Notes under the pieces: generated by a model | What the model saw: the letters and a program-made list of their open reading frames with translations, nothing else | What the model was told of the DNA's origin: nothing | Databases searched by the model: none | Made by a program: the position numbers and the translations under genes | NCBI RefSeq assembly: GCF_003368295.1 | Contig: NC_039263.1 | Span: 1,065,751-1,129,750 of the forward strand | DNA length: 64,000 bases | Reading direction: 5' to 3' | Source of the DNA: Carassius auratus | Lineage: Eukaryota; Chordata; Actinopteri; Cypriniformes; Cyprinidae | Part shown: piece by piece, positions 11,755-24,665 of the stretch | Numbering within the stretch: position 1 is the first letter of the stretch | Layout: each line of letters begins with the position of its first letter

Positions 11755-12598
11755 TTGGGATTTCCTGTCACATTTTTAACTATCATATTTAATGAAGACT
11801 ATACACTACTACTGCGTAAATAAAAGCAGCTTTGTTGCATAATAGACTACATTTAAAAAATAAATAGTGTAACTTTTAAGTATGTATTCTTTCCAGATGG
11901 TAGTTTACTGGTATCATTTACCCTTTTAAACAAGTTAAATGAACTAAAGTGTTTATTTTGGACTCCATCCGGATGTGTTCCAAAGCCCTCGGGTCTTTCT
12001 GCTGTAATTCCATGCATGAATCCATGCTGCGCTAAAAGATCTGACTTCCACATGTATGTCAGGACGCCTCAGTCTATTCTCCATGACAGCAGTATCAACA
12101 TATTGTGAAACTTGAGGAGCTGAACTTATTCTGATTGTTTATAGCGAACAATCACTCCTTTCCACTAGCATTTCTTCAGTTACTTGCATGTGTTCCAGTA
12201 AGAACAGACAACACACAGTAAAGTGATGAAGTCAAGCTGCTAAAACGTGTAAAAACTATTCCCGTAAATCATCTAAAAACCTCTACATAATACTTTTGCA
12301 TAGATGTACCACCCTTCCACGGAGGTACAGTATTAATAGTAATATCACACCTGAAAATATTAACTTGTAAATGGGCCACAATTATCAAAGATGACAACAT
12401 TTGTGATCTTTCTCAGCAATTGACTGAATTTGTGACTTTTTAATGAGGTAAAAATGAATATAATTAGGTAATTAGTATTGGTTGTTATATTAATCTAGTA
12501 TGAATTCTAATTACAGTTGTCCTTATTATAGTCAGTAATTATACAAGTGTGTATTTATAATGAATTTAATGATGTAATAAAATGAAATAACTATTTTT

Positions 12599-12637
12599 AT
12601 TGGTAACACTTTAGTATAGGGGCCAATTCTCATTATT

Positions 12638-12725
<88 letters not shown>
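12599..12725. repeat. Partial GGTAACACTTTAGTATAGGG repeat running into (AT)n
   Basis: 12599-12640 matches the start of the element at 14104 (TTGGTAACACTT, AGTATAGGG, TTCTCA). Its interior is replaced by about 85 bases of AT alternation (12641-12725). Confidence 0.75.
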
Positions 12726-12727
<2 letters not shown>

Positions 12728-12924
12728 TATTTATGTTATTTAATTTTATTTTTATTTAAATTATTATTACCATTATTTTTTTAACTAAACTTAATAAAGA
12801 AACTGTTTTAAATGTGTGGCCGTACATCTGTTCATCACATTAGTAATACATCTGAGGCATCGTAACTACTGTCCCATTCTAGCAGCATTACCAAAACATC
12901 AGCAGATTCTGATCAGACTTGTCA

Positions 12925-13015
12925 TTTAATTATTAGCAGCAATTTGCGCTGTTATTTTCTGCTAACGCCATAATTAGGCAGGACAAAGTGGCAGCTCGGC
13001 TGATACGGCGCTCAG
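12925..13015. promoter_or_regulatory. Candidate conserved non-coding element
   Basis: A short unique stretch contains CATTTAATTATTAGCAGC, TTTCTGCTAACGCCATAATTAGGC and AGCTCGGCTGATACGGCGC: two homeodomain-type TAATTA cores in a balanced context next to repeat-rich sequence. Function is inferred only. Confidence 0.35.
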
Positions 13016-13836
13016 TGGAGGATATCAATGCTCACCCTCACCCTCAGAAAGAGGAAAAAAACAGCCAGAGAGTAGCGTCTCTGGAGAAATGAAGTGTTTT
13101 TCTGTTCTCTCGAAGCCCTCCGCTGTGTTTCCAGTCAGGACGGAGCGTCTGAATGCAGTAGGGGGGTGCTGGTAAACCAGGTGTTGTTGTGGGGTTTGTT
13201 TTTGCATTTGGTTTCCTGGATTGCTGTTGACAGAAACATTATAAGCCTGTGGCACTTGAGCGGAGGAGAGAGAGAACGAGGACATTAGAATAGCTTGTGT
13301 TGTTTGTGCTTTGGGCACGATACCTGAAACCGTGCGGCTTATTGAGAAGAGGTATGCTGTTACTTTTGAAAACTAATGATATTCACATGTGAACAATAAG
13401 GTGGAACCCTCTGAAGGAGCGCCCCAAGACATATCTAGAGGCCAGAATATCAGTTTAAGAGACTTATTGCTAGTTCAATATGAGTTAAGCTCAATTAATT
13501 GTGACTCATCCCTTGTTTTCTTTATAAAAAAGTGAAGAAAAAAAAATGGTAGAGCACTTATAGAGGTCAGATTTAGAGGATTTAAAAGCAAAAATGTGAA
13601 GGTTATAATTTAATAATATCACTCACATTTATTCTTCTATTAAAACTTGTGTATTATTTCAGCTGTCAAGTTGTAGTTTTTGTTGGTATATTGTCATGGC
13701 AATGAAGTTGTAAAATTGAATATAAATTCACCCAGAAAAGGTTAGTGAGTAATTATATCATGCTAAAATCATGAAAATATGTATACTTTTAATGTCTATT
13801 GGCTTAACATTTATTGGCCCCATTCAAATTCAAATA

Positions 13837-14347
13837 ATGGTAACACTCTATTGGAAAGGGTCCTTGTTATACCTTACATGTACTTACTATTATAATAACA
13901 ATAGATTATGCAAAATTACATGCAAGTAGCCCTGCGCCAAACCCTATCCATATAGTAAGTACACTTACTTAATCAATATTACTCAATACTTGTATAACAA
14001 CTGTACACTTGGACAAGGACACATTAAAATCCAAATAACCAAAAAAAATTTTAAATCAACAATGGTCTGTCAACTGAGCTTAACTTGTATTAAACTGAAA
14101 TATTTGGTAACACTTCAGTATAGGGAGCAGTTCTCACTATTATGTATTATCATTCCTATTATTAACATATTGGTTGTTTATTAGTACTTATAAAGCACAT
14201 ATTGTGTATGACCATATTCTACATCCCTAATCTTACCCAATACCTAAACTTAACAGCTTACTAACTATTAATAAGCTGCAAATTAGGAGTTTGTTGAGGC
14301 AAAAGTTATTGGAATATTAATTGAGAGAACTAGACCTCAGAAATAAA
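13837..14347. repeat. Two GGTAACACT-type dispersed elements
   Basis: 14104-14347 starts TTGGTAACACTTCAGTATAG and ends with an inverted partner (AATAAAGTGTGACCAAA). It contains the family phrases TTAGTACTTATAAAGCACAT and ACTAACTATTAATAAG. 13837-13990 begins AATGGTAACACTCTATTGG and is a related but more divergent copy without a clear right end. Confidence 0.65.
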
Positions 14348-15084
14348 GTGTGACCAAATATTCCTTTTGATGTTGTGCTCTTTTTTTTGATCCAATAAGC
14401 CACACCTTAGCAACACCCTGGTAACTAAAAACTACTTTTTGTTTCCGAATCTTTTTGTATTTGGCTGTATGGAGGGTAATTTGACTTTCACAGACTTCCC
14501 AACTCACTGCCTGTTCGGGGTTCGAGTCTGGGCCCACTGCTGATAACAGATAACTGATGGGCGGCACTGATACGAAATGTCAGCGAAAGGACACTTGAAC
14601 ACTCTCTCAAACTCACACATTCCCACACACACGTCCCCGGCCTTCATTCGCATACATACACACTTGTAGAAAGTGACTCTTACACAAACCTGTCTAAAAA
14701 CACACACACACATTCTCTCTCTCTCTCTCTCTCTCTCTGTGGGTGAAAACAATTGCAGGCCTAGCTGGTGACTTTGATGAATGACATGTCCCTTTGGGGA
14801 GCAGTTTCTCCATCTGTTTATCCCCCCTTCTGTTGCCCCCCTCCCTAAACTCACTCACTCACACACATGTGCAGAAACACACAGCGCACTCAGTGCAGGA
14901 GTATTTAAGAGTGCCGCTGGCTCCGTCATGCACCTGTAAGCACTCTCGCACGCACAAGACATCTTCTTTTTTGAGCGCCTAGAGTCTCGTTGGTGTGTGT
15001 TGTTTCTGTTAGTATTTTTTGGCTAGTCAAGGAGTTTTTTTTTTGTTTTTTGTTTTTTATGAAAATGGTGCTCTAACTAAAAAC

Positions 15085-15830
15085 GTAGTTACCTGGTCGA
15101 ACTTAAAAGTACAATTTGTAAGATATTTGCAATAAAATATCCAAAAACCACTAGGCAAGTGTTATATATTTTGTCCAGCTGAATACTAACAATATCTCTA
15201 ATGTTTTCAACTACTTGTAAATCATGCGAGAATTCCCATTCTAAGCAGTGACACGGGGCAGTGCAGTCGCCTGTCAATGATGTTAGTTACCCTTTGTTAC
15301 TGCCATAGAAACCACATGACAACAGTGTCGTGGACAAATGCGGAAGTAGCTTCGCGACAAACTTCAACTAGAAAGAGATGCCGATCTCGCTTGTGTTTTA
15401 CTCAACAGGTGAGTTATTTTGATTTGTATCTTTACAGAAAACGTATGCTATTATAACGATCAACAAGATTAGTATTATGGGGCTTACACAGCAAACGAGG
15501 GGCATCGCATCTCTAGACCCGCACGAGGACGCATCTGATCCATCGTCCGATCGCGTCTTTGCATTGACTTTGAATGTAATCTACTCGTGCAAATTGTTGA
15601 ACTCGCGTTAAATCCATGATTTATCTTTCCGTCTGATTGATGGCCGTCAGCGGTTGGGTAGAAGACAACAAATCCCATCATTCCACGCTCCTTCTTAGCG
15701 TCATCAAACCACACGATTGTTATTGTTTTGATAGTGCGCCCTCTCGTGGCAGGTCCTACAACCTCTGTACCTTTAAGGTCAATATGAATTTGCATTTCAC
15801 ATCACATTTTACTTCCGTAATGTGACATGT
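15085..15830. repeat. Dispersed repeat (TACAATTTGTAAGATATTTGC family)
   Basis: TACAATTTGTAAGATATTTG, ATCCAAAAACCACTAGGC and TTATATATTTTGTCCAGCTG are landmarks of a cyprinid interspersed repeat. The word set CACATTTTACTT + GTAATGTGACAT at 15804-15828 is shared with intron C (57831-57853). A perfect-looking CAG/GTGAGT donor at 15409 lies inside and is taken as repeat-borne. Confidence 0.5.
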
Positions 15831-16515
15831 TTCTACGTTTAAAGATGGTAAAAGAAAAAAAAAGGACAGAACTTGATTTTATCAATCCAAAATTGTTTTG
15901 AAGCTGAAAATGCTGGTTCATAATGGAATGTGCAAGGTATATGTTAGTACCTAAAAGCTTTTCTGAGAGTGTACTAATTGTTTTTAGCACTGCCAATCAA
16001 AACATTCTACATAAACCAATTCGGTTTTACACTGTGACCTCTTGTCTGATTTAGAGCTGGTCACTTGCATTGCAGTCCGACTGGAGGGGTTAACTCTCTC
16101 TGTGTGTGTGTGTGTGTGTGTAGGAACAGTGCTAGGATAAATAAAACATGGAGATCTGTTTAGTGACATATGGGCCAGTGCATCCTGTCTCCTGCATCCT
16201 AATGAATGCTAAGCCTTTCAAACTGTGTGAGACGAAAGCTTTGTGCTGCCAGGAATATAGATATCAGCAAGAACCAGTGAGGGGTAACGTTTGTCTAAAC
16301 CTGTGATTCACATTAACGCCTGCATACAGCATCACCAAACTTCATTTTGCACTTTTGTTGGGTTTGTAAAATGTCGTAAGGAGTCATGTGTTAACACGCA
16401 CATCTTGAAGTGGCAGATTTAACATATGGCAGTCAATTGACAAGTCAGCTAAAAAAAAAAAAAAAACAGTTGAACACAAATTAAGCTTGTATTTCGCAAA
16501 TTGTTTTTGGGTGTC

Positions 16516-16550
<35 letters not shown>

Positions 16551-17660
16551 CTTCTAACAGTGTCATTAGCACATCCGTGACTTTTTGACATCTTTTTTGA
16601 TCTCTGATAAAGGTGACATCTGTACCGTCTTGGCAGATTTTTTTTAACCCTTTTAATCCCACGGGTTACATTTGTGACCAAAATCTAAAGTTTGATGGGC
16701 AAAGAATAAGTTGTTGATGTATTTTACATAGATTTGTTAACTGTAAGTGAAATTGCAGACTCTCTTGTATTGTACGTCATAGCTTAATTTGCAGTGACAG
16801 AAGTTTAGAAATTTACTGTAATTCAGTAATAATGTTTCAAGTCTTATGGGAGACATGTTGGCTCCTGTATGTTTTACAGTTCATAACTGTATAAATAAAG
16901 CCAATATGTCAATATACTTTGAAGAGCTAAAATATTCAAATACAATGGTAACTAGCATGATAATGCAGGGAGTACAATAGAAAACCACATATCAAATGAA
17001 ACATCAAAATTGTCAAAACTATGTCAAAAACATACAGACTTTACTAAATGACATAAAATTAATAATTGATAAAAACAAGAAACAACAAAATAATTCAAAT
17101 CAATAATAATTAAATGATTCTTTAATTTTGTTTGCTCGTATTTTTTTACTTAGATTTTTTCCCCCATAATTTTAACAGTTTTACCGTAAAAGTACATTTT
17201 ACATTAATATTGCTTGTGTTCTGTTCATTTAATAATGTTCCTGTATGAAATAGATTTTCACAGTGGACTATGAGGTAATGCACACTTTTGTACATCGTCA
17301 ATTTTACAGTAAAATTACATTCATAGCCAATTCAATTTAATATACTGTATATGGTGAGGTCATTTAAATAGTTAATGAACATTTTTATTGTAATATTATT
17401 AGAATATGCATTTTTCTGTTAACATTATAAATATTTGTCGTTAATTATTTTTATGCAATGAAAATTTGTTTTTGAATCGTTTCTACATAAAAAGTGTAAT
17501 AAATATGTGCAAATTTTTATATATAAATCAAGTTCTACATTTTGACCGAAGTTTAACTATCAGTGTGGAACATTAATTGAAAATGAGCAGTGTTTATTTG
17601 CACCACATTCACACTTTCCCACCTTGTAACTCATTTCTGCATAGTCCTTCTGTAAGACAT

Positions 17661-17699
<39 letters not shown>

Positions 17700-18383
17700 T
17701 CTCCATCTGTCCCCAGGTGCAAAGGTGGGTGGCCCTCAATCCCTATTTAATGAAGGCTATGCTGTTTTTTTTTTTTTTTTGGATCATAGAGTGATCTGCC
17801 TGTCTTCAAACACTAGCAGGAGACATCTCAATAGCTCTTCATTATTGCAGGCAGAGAAAAAACAAAAAGACAAAGACATCATAATTACAAGAACGTGCAC
17901 AAGCTCAGGGACGGAGAGAGTTAGAGCACAGGAGAAGATCTTCAAGAGTTTATTTCCACTGGTCTTCTGATAAAGACGAGGTTGGCCACTCTCCGATGGC
18001 TTCCCAGTACTTCTCCCACACTTCCTGCATTGATCTACTGAAGTGAATTGACAAGAAAGAATGACTTTTTTGTCTTTAAACTGTTTTTCCTCGACACTAC
18101 ATACGCCTTCCAAAGATGAATGTATTATCTGGTAACAAACCAGGTGAGAAAATAAGCACTTAAAAAAACAAAACAAACAAACAAACAAACAAACAAAAAA
18201 CTCTCAACATTTGCACTCTCAATTATTTTTCGGTATTTTTTTCTCTGACAAAAAATTTACCATGTTAAACTGCTGAAATAGTGATTACAACAGTACAACT
18301 ACAATAAACCACTTACAAAATTGTAGAATTTGTAGTAAAGTGTTAAATTTGTAGTATTTTTAAAGTACACTACATATTGTTAT

Positions 18384-18704
18384 TAGTGCTGTCAAATGAT
18401 TTTTCACGATTCATCGCAGCCAATATAAAAGTATATATGTATGTGTACTGTGTGTATTTATTATGTATATAAATACACACACATACTATTTATACTACAT
18501 ATATTTGGATAACATTTACATTTATACTGTACATTTATTTACACATTTACTATATATATATGTAATTTTTTTTACATATTTACATACATGAGTTTGTATT
18601 TATATATACATAATAAATATACAAAAGCACACACATATATATTGTGTAAACAAAAACTTTAATTTTGGATGTGATTAATCGCAATTAATGGTTTGGCGGT
18701 AGTA
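18384..18704. mobile_element. TAGTGCTGTCAAA..GATTAATCGC MITE (hAT-like)
   Basis: The left end TAGTGCTGTCAAATGATT is answered by AATTAATGGTTTGGCGGTAGTA at the right, a mutated inverted copy. The interior is AT-rich with mirrored phrases (GTGTGTATTTATTATGTATA against TATATACATAATAAATATAC), as in a common fish MITE. Flanks ATTGTTAT and ATTGAAAA match at only 5 of 8, so the duplication is not proven. Confidence 0.7.
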
Positions 18705-19309
18705 ATTGAAAATCAGTCATAGGTTTACCTTAAAAATTGTAGGGTAACTTATGTATTTGCGCAAAAAAACAGAGTCCTTGACTAAAATTAACTAGAGGAA
18801 CAAGAGTTTAACTGTGGTAAAGTCATGATAGCCACAACAACTGAAGCACTTTAATGGAAATTAAATAGGTTTTAGGTTTTACTACAGGAATAATAGTTGT
18901 TATATTGGCTGTAAAATCAGAAGTAAATTCCTCCATTATGAAGTTTTTGTTACAAGAACCATTGGGTATTCATTGTAACCGTTTATCTGTAATGTCCTTG
19001 GATCCCTACCCATGTGCAAAAATGCTACTAAGTTGGTATTTTTACTTGGTATAAGTCAAACACTATGTTCAAATAATAGAACCAAATTAAATTTGGAAGA
19101 AGATCCCTTATTCACATTTTACTGTAGTATCAAAAACTACAGGAACTATTTTGGCACCAACTGTTGTTCAAGGGCAGATTAGCCATTAAACACATCAACG
19201 GACTTTCTCTTCAAAGTTTTGCATACACGGATGTCTTTTTTTGAAGAATTAATAGCTATTGAGACGTCCACCTACAGAACTCAAGTGATATGATACTCAT
19301 CTGTCTGTT

Positions 19310-19420
19310 TGTCAGCCGCTGGCCTCCTTATCACTGCACCGCTCGGCAGCGTTAACTCTATAATTAGCCACTTAATTAGCAAAGGGGACTTGATTGACAG
19401 TTTGGAGCCACTGACTCACG
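19310..19420. promoter_or_regulatory. Candidate conserved non-coding element with homeodomain cores
   Basis: Contains GTTAACTCTATAATTAGCC, CTTAATTAGCAAAGGGG and ACTTGATTGACAGTTTGG: TAATTA cores twice in about 20 bases, followed by a TGATTGACAG word of the PBX/MEIS type. The stretch is unique and compact. Function inferred only. Confidence 0.4.
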
Positions 19421-19859
19421 TTCAGGACGAACGTCTTAGCGTATGTGTGTTGTTTGAGTGTGCTAGTGCCGCCAGCGACACATTGAGAACCACCTTAAGA
19501 TCAATCCTACACTCTTATGCCAAAACCTCTTATGTTAGCACAAGTCAATCTGTGTGTGTCATAGATTACAAAAGTGGGATTAGTTCTGGGGAATGATACA
19601 CATTTGTTAATCCCAAATAAATGATGTCGTCTTTATGAAGCCTTAGAGTGCCAAATTTCAGTCAAATGCCTCAGTATGAAAAATTTTACAAGTAGAATCC
19701 TTTTTGCTACTGGTGTCATCTGACAATTTATAAAGCCTTGATAACTGTAGTAACTAGTGATTATTGTAAGATGCCAGAGTACCACAGTTTTATCAATTCA
19801 AATAAAATGCATGTGTATACATTATTATTATTATTATTATTTTTTTTAGATATATGATT

Positions 19860-20560
19860 TTCAAAAAAAGTATCTGCTCCAAGGCTGAATTTATAAAAAA
19901 AAGCAGTAAAAGCAGTAACATATTATTACAAATTCATATTAATGTTATATATATATGATTACAATTTAAAGAACTGTTTTCTATTTGAATATGTTTTAAA
20001 ATGTAATTTATCCATATGCTAAAAAGCATCATTACTCAAAACATCGAAACATTTCTGAATATTGTCAATGCTGCTTAATATTTCTGTGAAATTGTGATAC
20101 ACTATAACTATTATACACTATATTTTTCTTAATTAATTAGTTTCTTAAAAAATTTAATTAATTGATTTAAAGTGTCATGAAAAATTTATTAATAAAATTA
20201 CAAAAAATATTTAAATTTCAAATAAATTATGTTTATGTTTAAATGTCCTGCTCATCAAAGAATCGTGAGAAAAATGTCATATTTTCCACAAAATTATATT
20301 CAGCAGAAATGTTTTCAACATAGATAATGATTAAAAAAAAACATTATTAAAAATTAATCACAATAATTTATAAGAAGTGTGCAATAATTTAGTTTATTAG
20401 GATTCTGAAGGATCGGTGATACTGAAGACTTGAGTAATAGTACTGACAATTAAGTTTTGCCATACATTAGGATTTCAAAAAAAAAATTTACACATAAAAA
20501 TTGTACAAGTATTTCATGATATTACAGTTTTTAATGCATGGTGAGCATAAGAGGCTTCTT
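19860..20560. repeat. CACTACC..CAAAAGTTTG family, two decayed copies in opposite orientation
   Basis: Plus-strand landmarks (AAGAACTGTTTTCTATTTGAA, GTAATTTATCC, GCATCATTACTCA, TGCTGCTTAATATTTCTGTG) at 19900-20100 are followed by minus-strand landmarks (AAATAAATTATG, CATCAAAGAATCGTGAG, GATACTGAAGACTTGAGTAA) at 20150-20480. Confidence 0.6.
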
Positions 20561-20689
20561 TTAAGCGTATATGTGTGTATACATGCATATGTCAACGTTA
20601 TTATTATATTTTTTTCTTCAAGTGTTAATAAAGTGTTAATAAGCAGTAAGCAGAGAATTAAGCATCGAGAGGTTGTCTGAATAATCTGT

Positions 20690-21330
20690 CCACGTTAATT
20701 ACCCATCAGGGCACCTGCAGCTAAATGAGCTTGTGCTTACCAGAAATAGTTACTGTTCTCCATGTGAAGGGCATCATCACACACACACCTAATACAGAAT
20801 TACAATATAAACACACACACTCAAACAAAAAAGGGCCAAGAAGAAAAAAACCAAAGAGTCTCAGCATCCCACAGCGAGCTTTATTAATTTTGACAGTGCA
20901 GTATGTAAATGCCTGTTTTAGTGCTTACGCTGCTAGTTAGCAGGTATCGGCCACGCTGACACTTCTTCACCCTTGAATTAAAAAAAAAGAATAAAAAGAG
21001 AGAACGTCAATAGCACGTCGATAAAGTCACGCTAATTTTTACACGCTGTCCTCGAGTTTGCACTCATCTGCACATTTTTTTAACTTAACATCAAAGTTCA
21101 AGATCTGACTTCGTTAATCTGGTATTAAAATGAATAAAAGGGTGACCTTGTCCAAATTAATAAGTCAGTGGCGAAACACGCTTTCAACGTTCAGAAAGGT
21201 TACACAAAGGTTAGCCTTCAAGTGCGGCACCAGCGTGCCAAGGGAGACGCGCAGAGACAGATGCTCACTGTTTTCTCTTGAACGTGCTTTGTTGGTGAGA
21301 CATGGGAGCTCATCCTTTCTTGCTTTGGTT
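20690..21330. promoter_or_regulatory. Candidate conserved non-coding stretch
   Basis: Repeat-poor sequence contains CACGTTAATTACCCATCAGG, CTTTATTAATTTTGACAG, CTGCTAGTTAGCAGG and TTAATAAGTCAGTGGCG. The ORFs here (20725-20940, 21130-21360) have no family signature. Enhancer function is inferred from composition and gene context. Confidence 0.3.
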
Positions 21331-21865
21331 GTGTATCTGATAGACAAACATCTCACATAAGACATGTCTTTAGATGAAGTGGTAAAGGAGAGATTGTCTT
21401 GTGTCTTGAGTTGTGATCAAGACACTGTGAACCGTTTGTAGACAGACAGGCTCTGCTCTACTGCCCTTTGGTCACCCTCAAACCGAACACCCATTGTCCC
21501 TTTACTGAGCTACAGTCTGTACCAAGAACCTGTGTTTTGACTGGTAACTAAAACGAAAATGATTTTGTTAATTACAATATAGCTGAATTTTTGCCTTGGC
21601 AGCTAACTAAAAATGTAAAATATATGTAAAATATGTATTAGTTTGATTACAAAAATTAAACTGGCAAAATAAAATAAAGTAAAAAATAGAGTAAAAAAAT
21701 AAAATTCAAAATATTATCATTTTATTTACAGGTTTAAATGTGTGGGAGCACTTATTTATTTGTATATTTAATTATTATTGTATAAATAGTTATATAATAT
21801 AAATAGTGTGTTAATTAATTCATAAATATTAATAATAATAATAATAATAATAATGATGATCAGTG

Positions 21866-22340
21866 GCGTAGCAACTCAGCCCTGGGCCCATATGCAAAAA
21901 ATGTGTGCCGCGCCAAATGTCCAGCTCAGATAACTCAACCTAGGCCCTTTATTGTTGATTTTTCTGAATTAAATAAAGTTACGGAGATCGTACTTCACAA
22001 GCTGTTTTACTTATGGAATAAATGCTTGGAAATAATATTTAACGTTTTCAGGTCTATTCATTATTTGTAGCATTCAAGCCACCCATTAATCACGGCTTTG
22101 TTACTGCAAAGTGCCTACTTTCCATTTTATGATCTATATAAATATAAAATAAATGTGTTTTTACGCTTTTTAATTTGTAGTGAGATTCACCAGTAGTGGC
22201 AGATGAATCAATGATATTTTCCTCTTTAATATTTGCAGCAAGAAATTAACGGGGATATTTGAATGCATGTTAAAAAAAATCAGAACAATTTAATACAAAC
22301 GAATGTCTCATGGAATCGATCAATCACAGTTTCAAAAAAT
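21866..22340. repeat. Probable DNA-transposon end, CAGTGGCGTAGCAA..CCTGGGCCC
   Basis: CAGTGGCGTAGC followed closely by GCCCTGGGCCCATATGC is the terminus of a common fish DNA transposon. No inverted partner was found downstream, so the right limit is a guess. Confidence 0.4.
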
Positions 22341-23149
22341 GTCAGTAAGTCGAAGTTTTACTGCTGTTTTTCATGTTTAATTTATAGAATGACAGGTTGG
22401 ATGCCACAGACTTTTATTTTTTTGATGGACAATAGGTGAAATTTTCACATACTTATAATATTACTTAATATATTATAATATAGTATAATCATTTAAAATA
22501 TGATGATGTTAATCTTATTTAGGCTAGTTACTTTTCAACATGGCACTAAAATGCAGCCTTAGGCTATTTTGTACTGAATGCAAACACAATTTTGGCACAA
22601 CGGCCAAAAAAACTATCAAGAACAAAAAAGTAAATAAAGAAATAAACTATATATATAAATTTAGTGGGTTATTTGAATTATTTGTTAATAGACTGTGTTT
22701 CCTGAGTCAGTGTCACAAAGATGAATTTGACTCGCCATCTCCTCAACTGGACGCGCCTTTAGAGAGAAACGCCTCTTTACGGATTACATTATGAACACGT
22801 TTTAGTTTTCGATTTGATTGTTTGAATTATTTCATGTTAAAGTAGTAATAAGCATTTTATGGATATGTTTATCATGTCTATGAGTTTCGGTTCAGTGAAG
22901 CCCTCTTGCTCAAGTCAGAGATGCAAAATGCGCATCCTGTTTGTTGGTTTTTTTCGTTTCTTTTTGTTTTTAACGTTTTGTTGATATTGTAAGTCCACAC
23001 AAATAAAAGTAGACCCTTTGCAGTTCTGAATGATGTATGTTGAGGTTCATGTCAAAGAGTAAGACACACTATCCTGCGAGAGCCTTCCCATCATGCTGTT
23101 CAGCTGTACTAAAGATGTTAAATGTTGTGTATTTGAGAGCGAGAGAGTA

Positions 23150-23560
23150 AAGGCAGCTCAACAGGTGCAGTGAGCTACGGCATCAGCCTTTTCCTTTCAC
23201 CTTCCTACTTATCCCTCTTTCTGTCTCTCTACTTCTCTTTTACTCTGGCTTTCTCCGGCCACTGGAGTGGATCAGTCAAATTATCGAGTGGCAAAACTAA
23301 TTCGGCGCCCGGGGGCCGGCAGAGCTGCCACTTCCCATCAGCCCCTCCGCCAGTCAGCGCCCAACTGTTTTCATTTGGGTCTCTTGTTTCATTTATTATG
23401 GCTATTGGAGCTAATCCTACGAGCAAACCCCCGGCTGGCCCGCCTGTCACTATTGTTTCGGCTCTTGGATGCACCATGCCTTCAGTGGGAGGACTGCTCC
23501 AGTACCAGCTCATGATGGAAGTGAGCTTTCTCAGATGGAGAGAGAAAGAGCGGGAAGGAG
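23150..23560. promoter_or_regulatory. Candidate conserved non-coding element
   Basis: GC-balanced unique sequence contains TTTCATTTATTATGGCTATT, GGAGCTAATCC, CGCCTGTCACTATTGTTTCGG and CCAACTGTTTTCATTTGGG. SOX-type (ATTGTTT) and HOX/CDX-type (TTTATTATGG) words are visible. Open frames occur on both strands (139 and 113 aa) but have no recognised domain and overlap each other, which fits constrained non-coding sequence better than a gene. Confidence 0.4.
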
Positions 23561-23780
23561 ATCTCATCAATCATATTAAACTCATTTAGACAGGCTCGAA
23601 GCCCCCCCGCTTTCTGTTTCTCTACGTCACGCTTCTTGAAGATGGTTACAGTTGCTCAAACAGAAACCACCCAGTCTTAGAGAGAGAGGTGTTTTTATGG
23701 TTTAAGAGACTTCATTTAGAATTTGTATGTGTTACATCGGTACATTTTTTTTAATGCAATATATAAATTAAAATTTAATT

Positions 23781-23921
23781 TATGCATTTAGCAGACACTT
23801 TTATCCAAAGCGACTCAGCATTCAAGCTATCAATTTTTACCTATCATGTGTTCCCGGGGAATTGAACCCCCAAACTTGCGCTTGATAACGCAATGCTTTA
23901 CCAATTGAGCTACAGGAACAC
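23781..23921 (-). repeat. tRNA-derived SINE, minus strand
   Basis: Reading the minus strand gives an A box region GTAGCTCAATTGGTAAAGC and a B box GGTTCAATTCCC, with the tail GCTTTGGATAAAAGTGTCTGC then TAAATGCAT. I recognise this head-tail combination as an abundant cyprinid short repeat. It has drifted from tRNA consensus and is not a tRNA gene. Confidence 0.75.
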
Positions 23922-24499
23922 TGTATATGTATCTGAGTTATGCACATTAGAAAGTTAAAGCTAGTCATTAATAGCAAATCTATTAATGTATGAATTGTCT
24001 TTTTGTGTGTATGTGTGCATATGTGTATATATACATAATATACACTAGTTTCTTCCAGAAACAAACAAAATCCAGGAAACAGAAGTTTGCTATATATCGT
24101 TTTTTAATCTAAACCTCACACTTGTTTTGCAGGAGGTTATTGATTATAATCACTACAGCTTCTCATGCATTTCCATGAACTACAATAGATGCTCAACAAA
24201 ACGGCAAACACATCAAAACAACATTCCGAGTTTGACCATAACCTTGAAGTAATTCCCTTTACTAATACATATTTATATCGAATGTGTAGTTTTGTTGATT
24301 AGGCCATCAGAAAGCCTTGACCACAGAGAGAGAGAGAGAGAAGTGATTGACTCGGCTTCACCACAGGGCAACAGTTAAAAAGAGGTTAAGGGTTTTGTCG
24401 AACACACAACACATGCTACTCAAGCTAAAGCTTTGTTTGGTTGGAGTCTGGACTCTTTGGGTTTGCTGTCTTGCGGGAAAATAAACGCTCGGGGATCTG

Positions 24500-24665
24500 A
24501 AGAGAGAATTGGGTGGTCTGTCTTTAATGGCGCAGCTTCAGTCTTCCTTTGAAATGTGAGGGAGGTCATACCTTTGCACCTCTGCAATTAACCATGTTAA
24601 CGAGGCTGAGCCATTAGCGCTAACACCAAATTTGGGATGTTAAGCGAATAAGCACTTCACTGTTG
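24500..24665. promoter_or_regulatory. Candidate conserved non-coding element
   Basis: Contains CTGCAATTAACCATGTTAAC, GAGGCTGAGCCATTAGCGC and GTCTTTAATGGCGCAGC in unique, balanced sequence. ATTAGCGC and TTTAATGG are homeodomain-like. Function inferred. Confidence 0.3.

Noticed and set aside
15361..15420. Perfect CAACAG/GTGAGT donor, possible unannotated exon
   Set aside because: It lies in a dispersed repeat. No open frame in dach2 phase and no good acceptor with it.
23170..23589. 139-codon plus-strand ORF overlapping a 113-codon minus-strand ORF
   Set aside because: Both frames are open through a GC-balanced block, neither shows a domain, and the plus frame starts with pyrimidine-run Leu/Phe/Ser. 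Treated as possible regulatory sequence.
23840..23921. Possible tRNA gene on the minus strand
   Set aside because: It is embedded in a known SINE-type context and the anticodon and acceptor arms do not pair.
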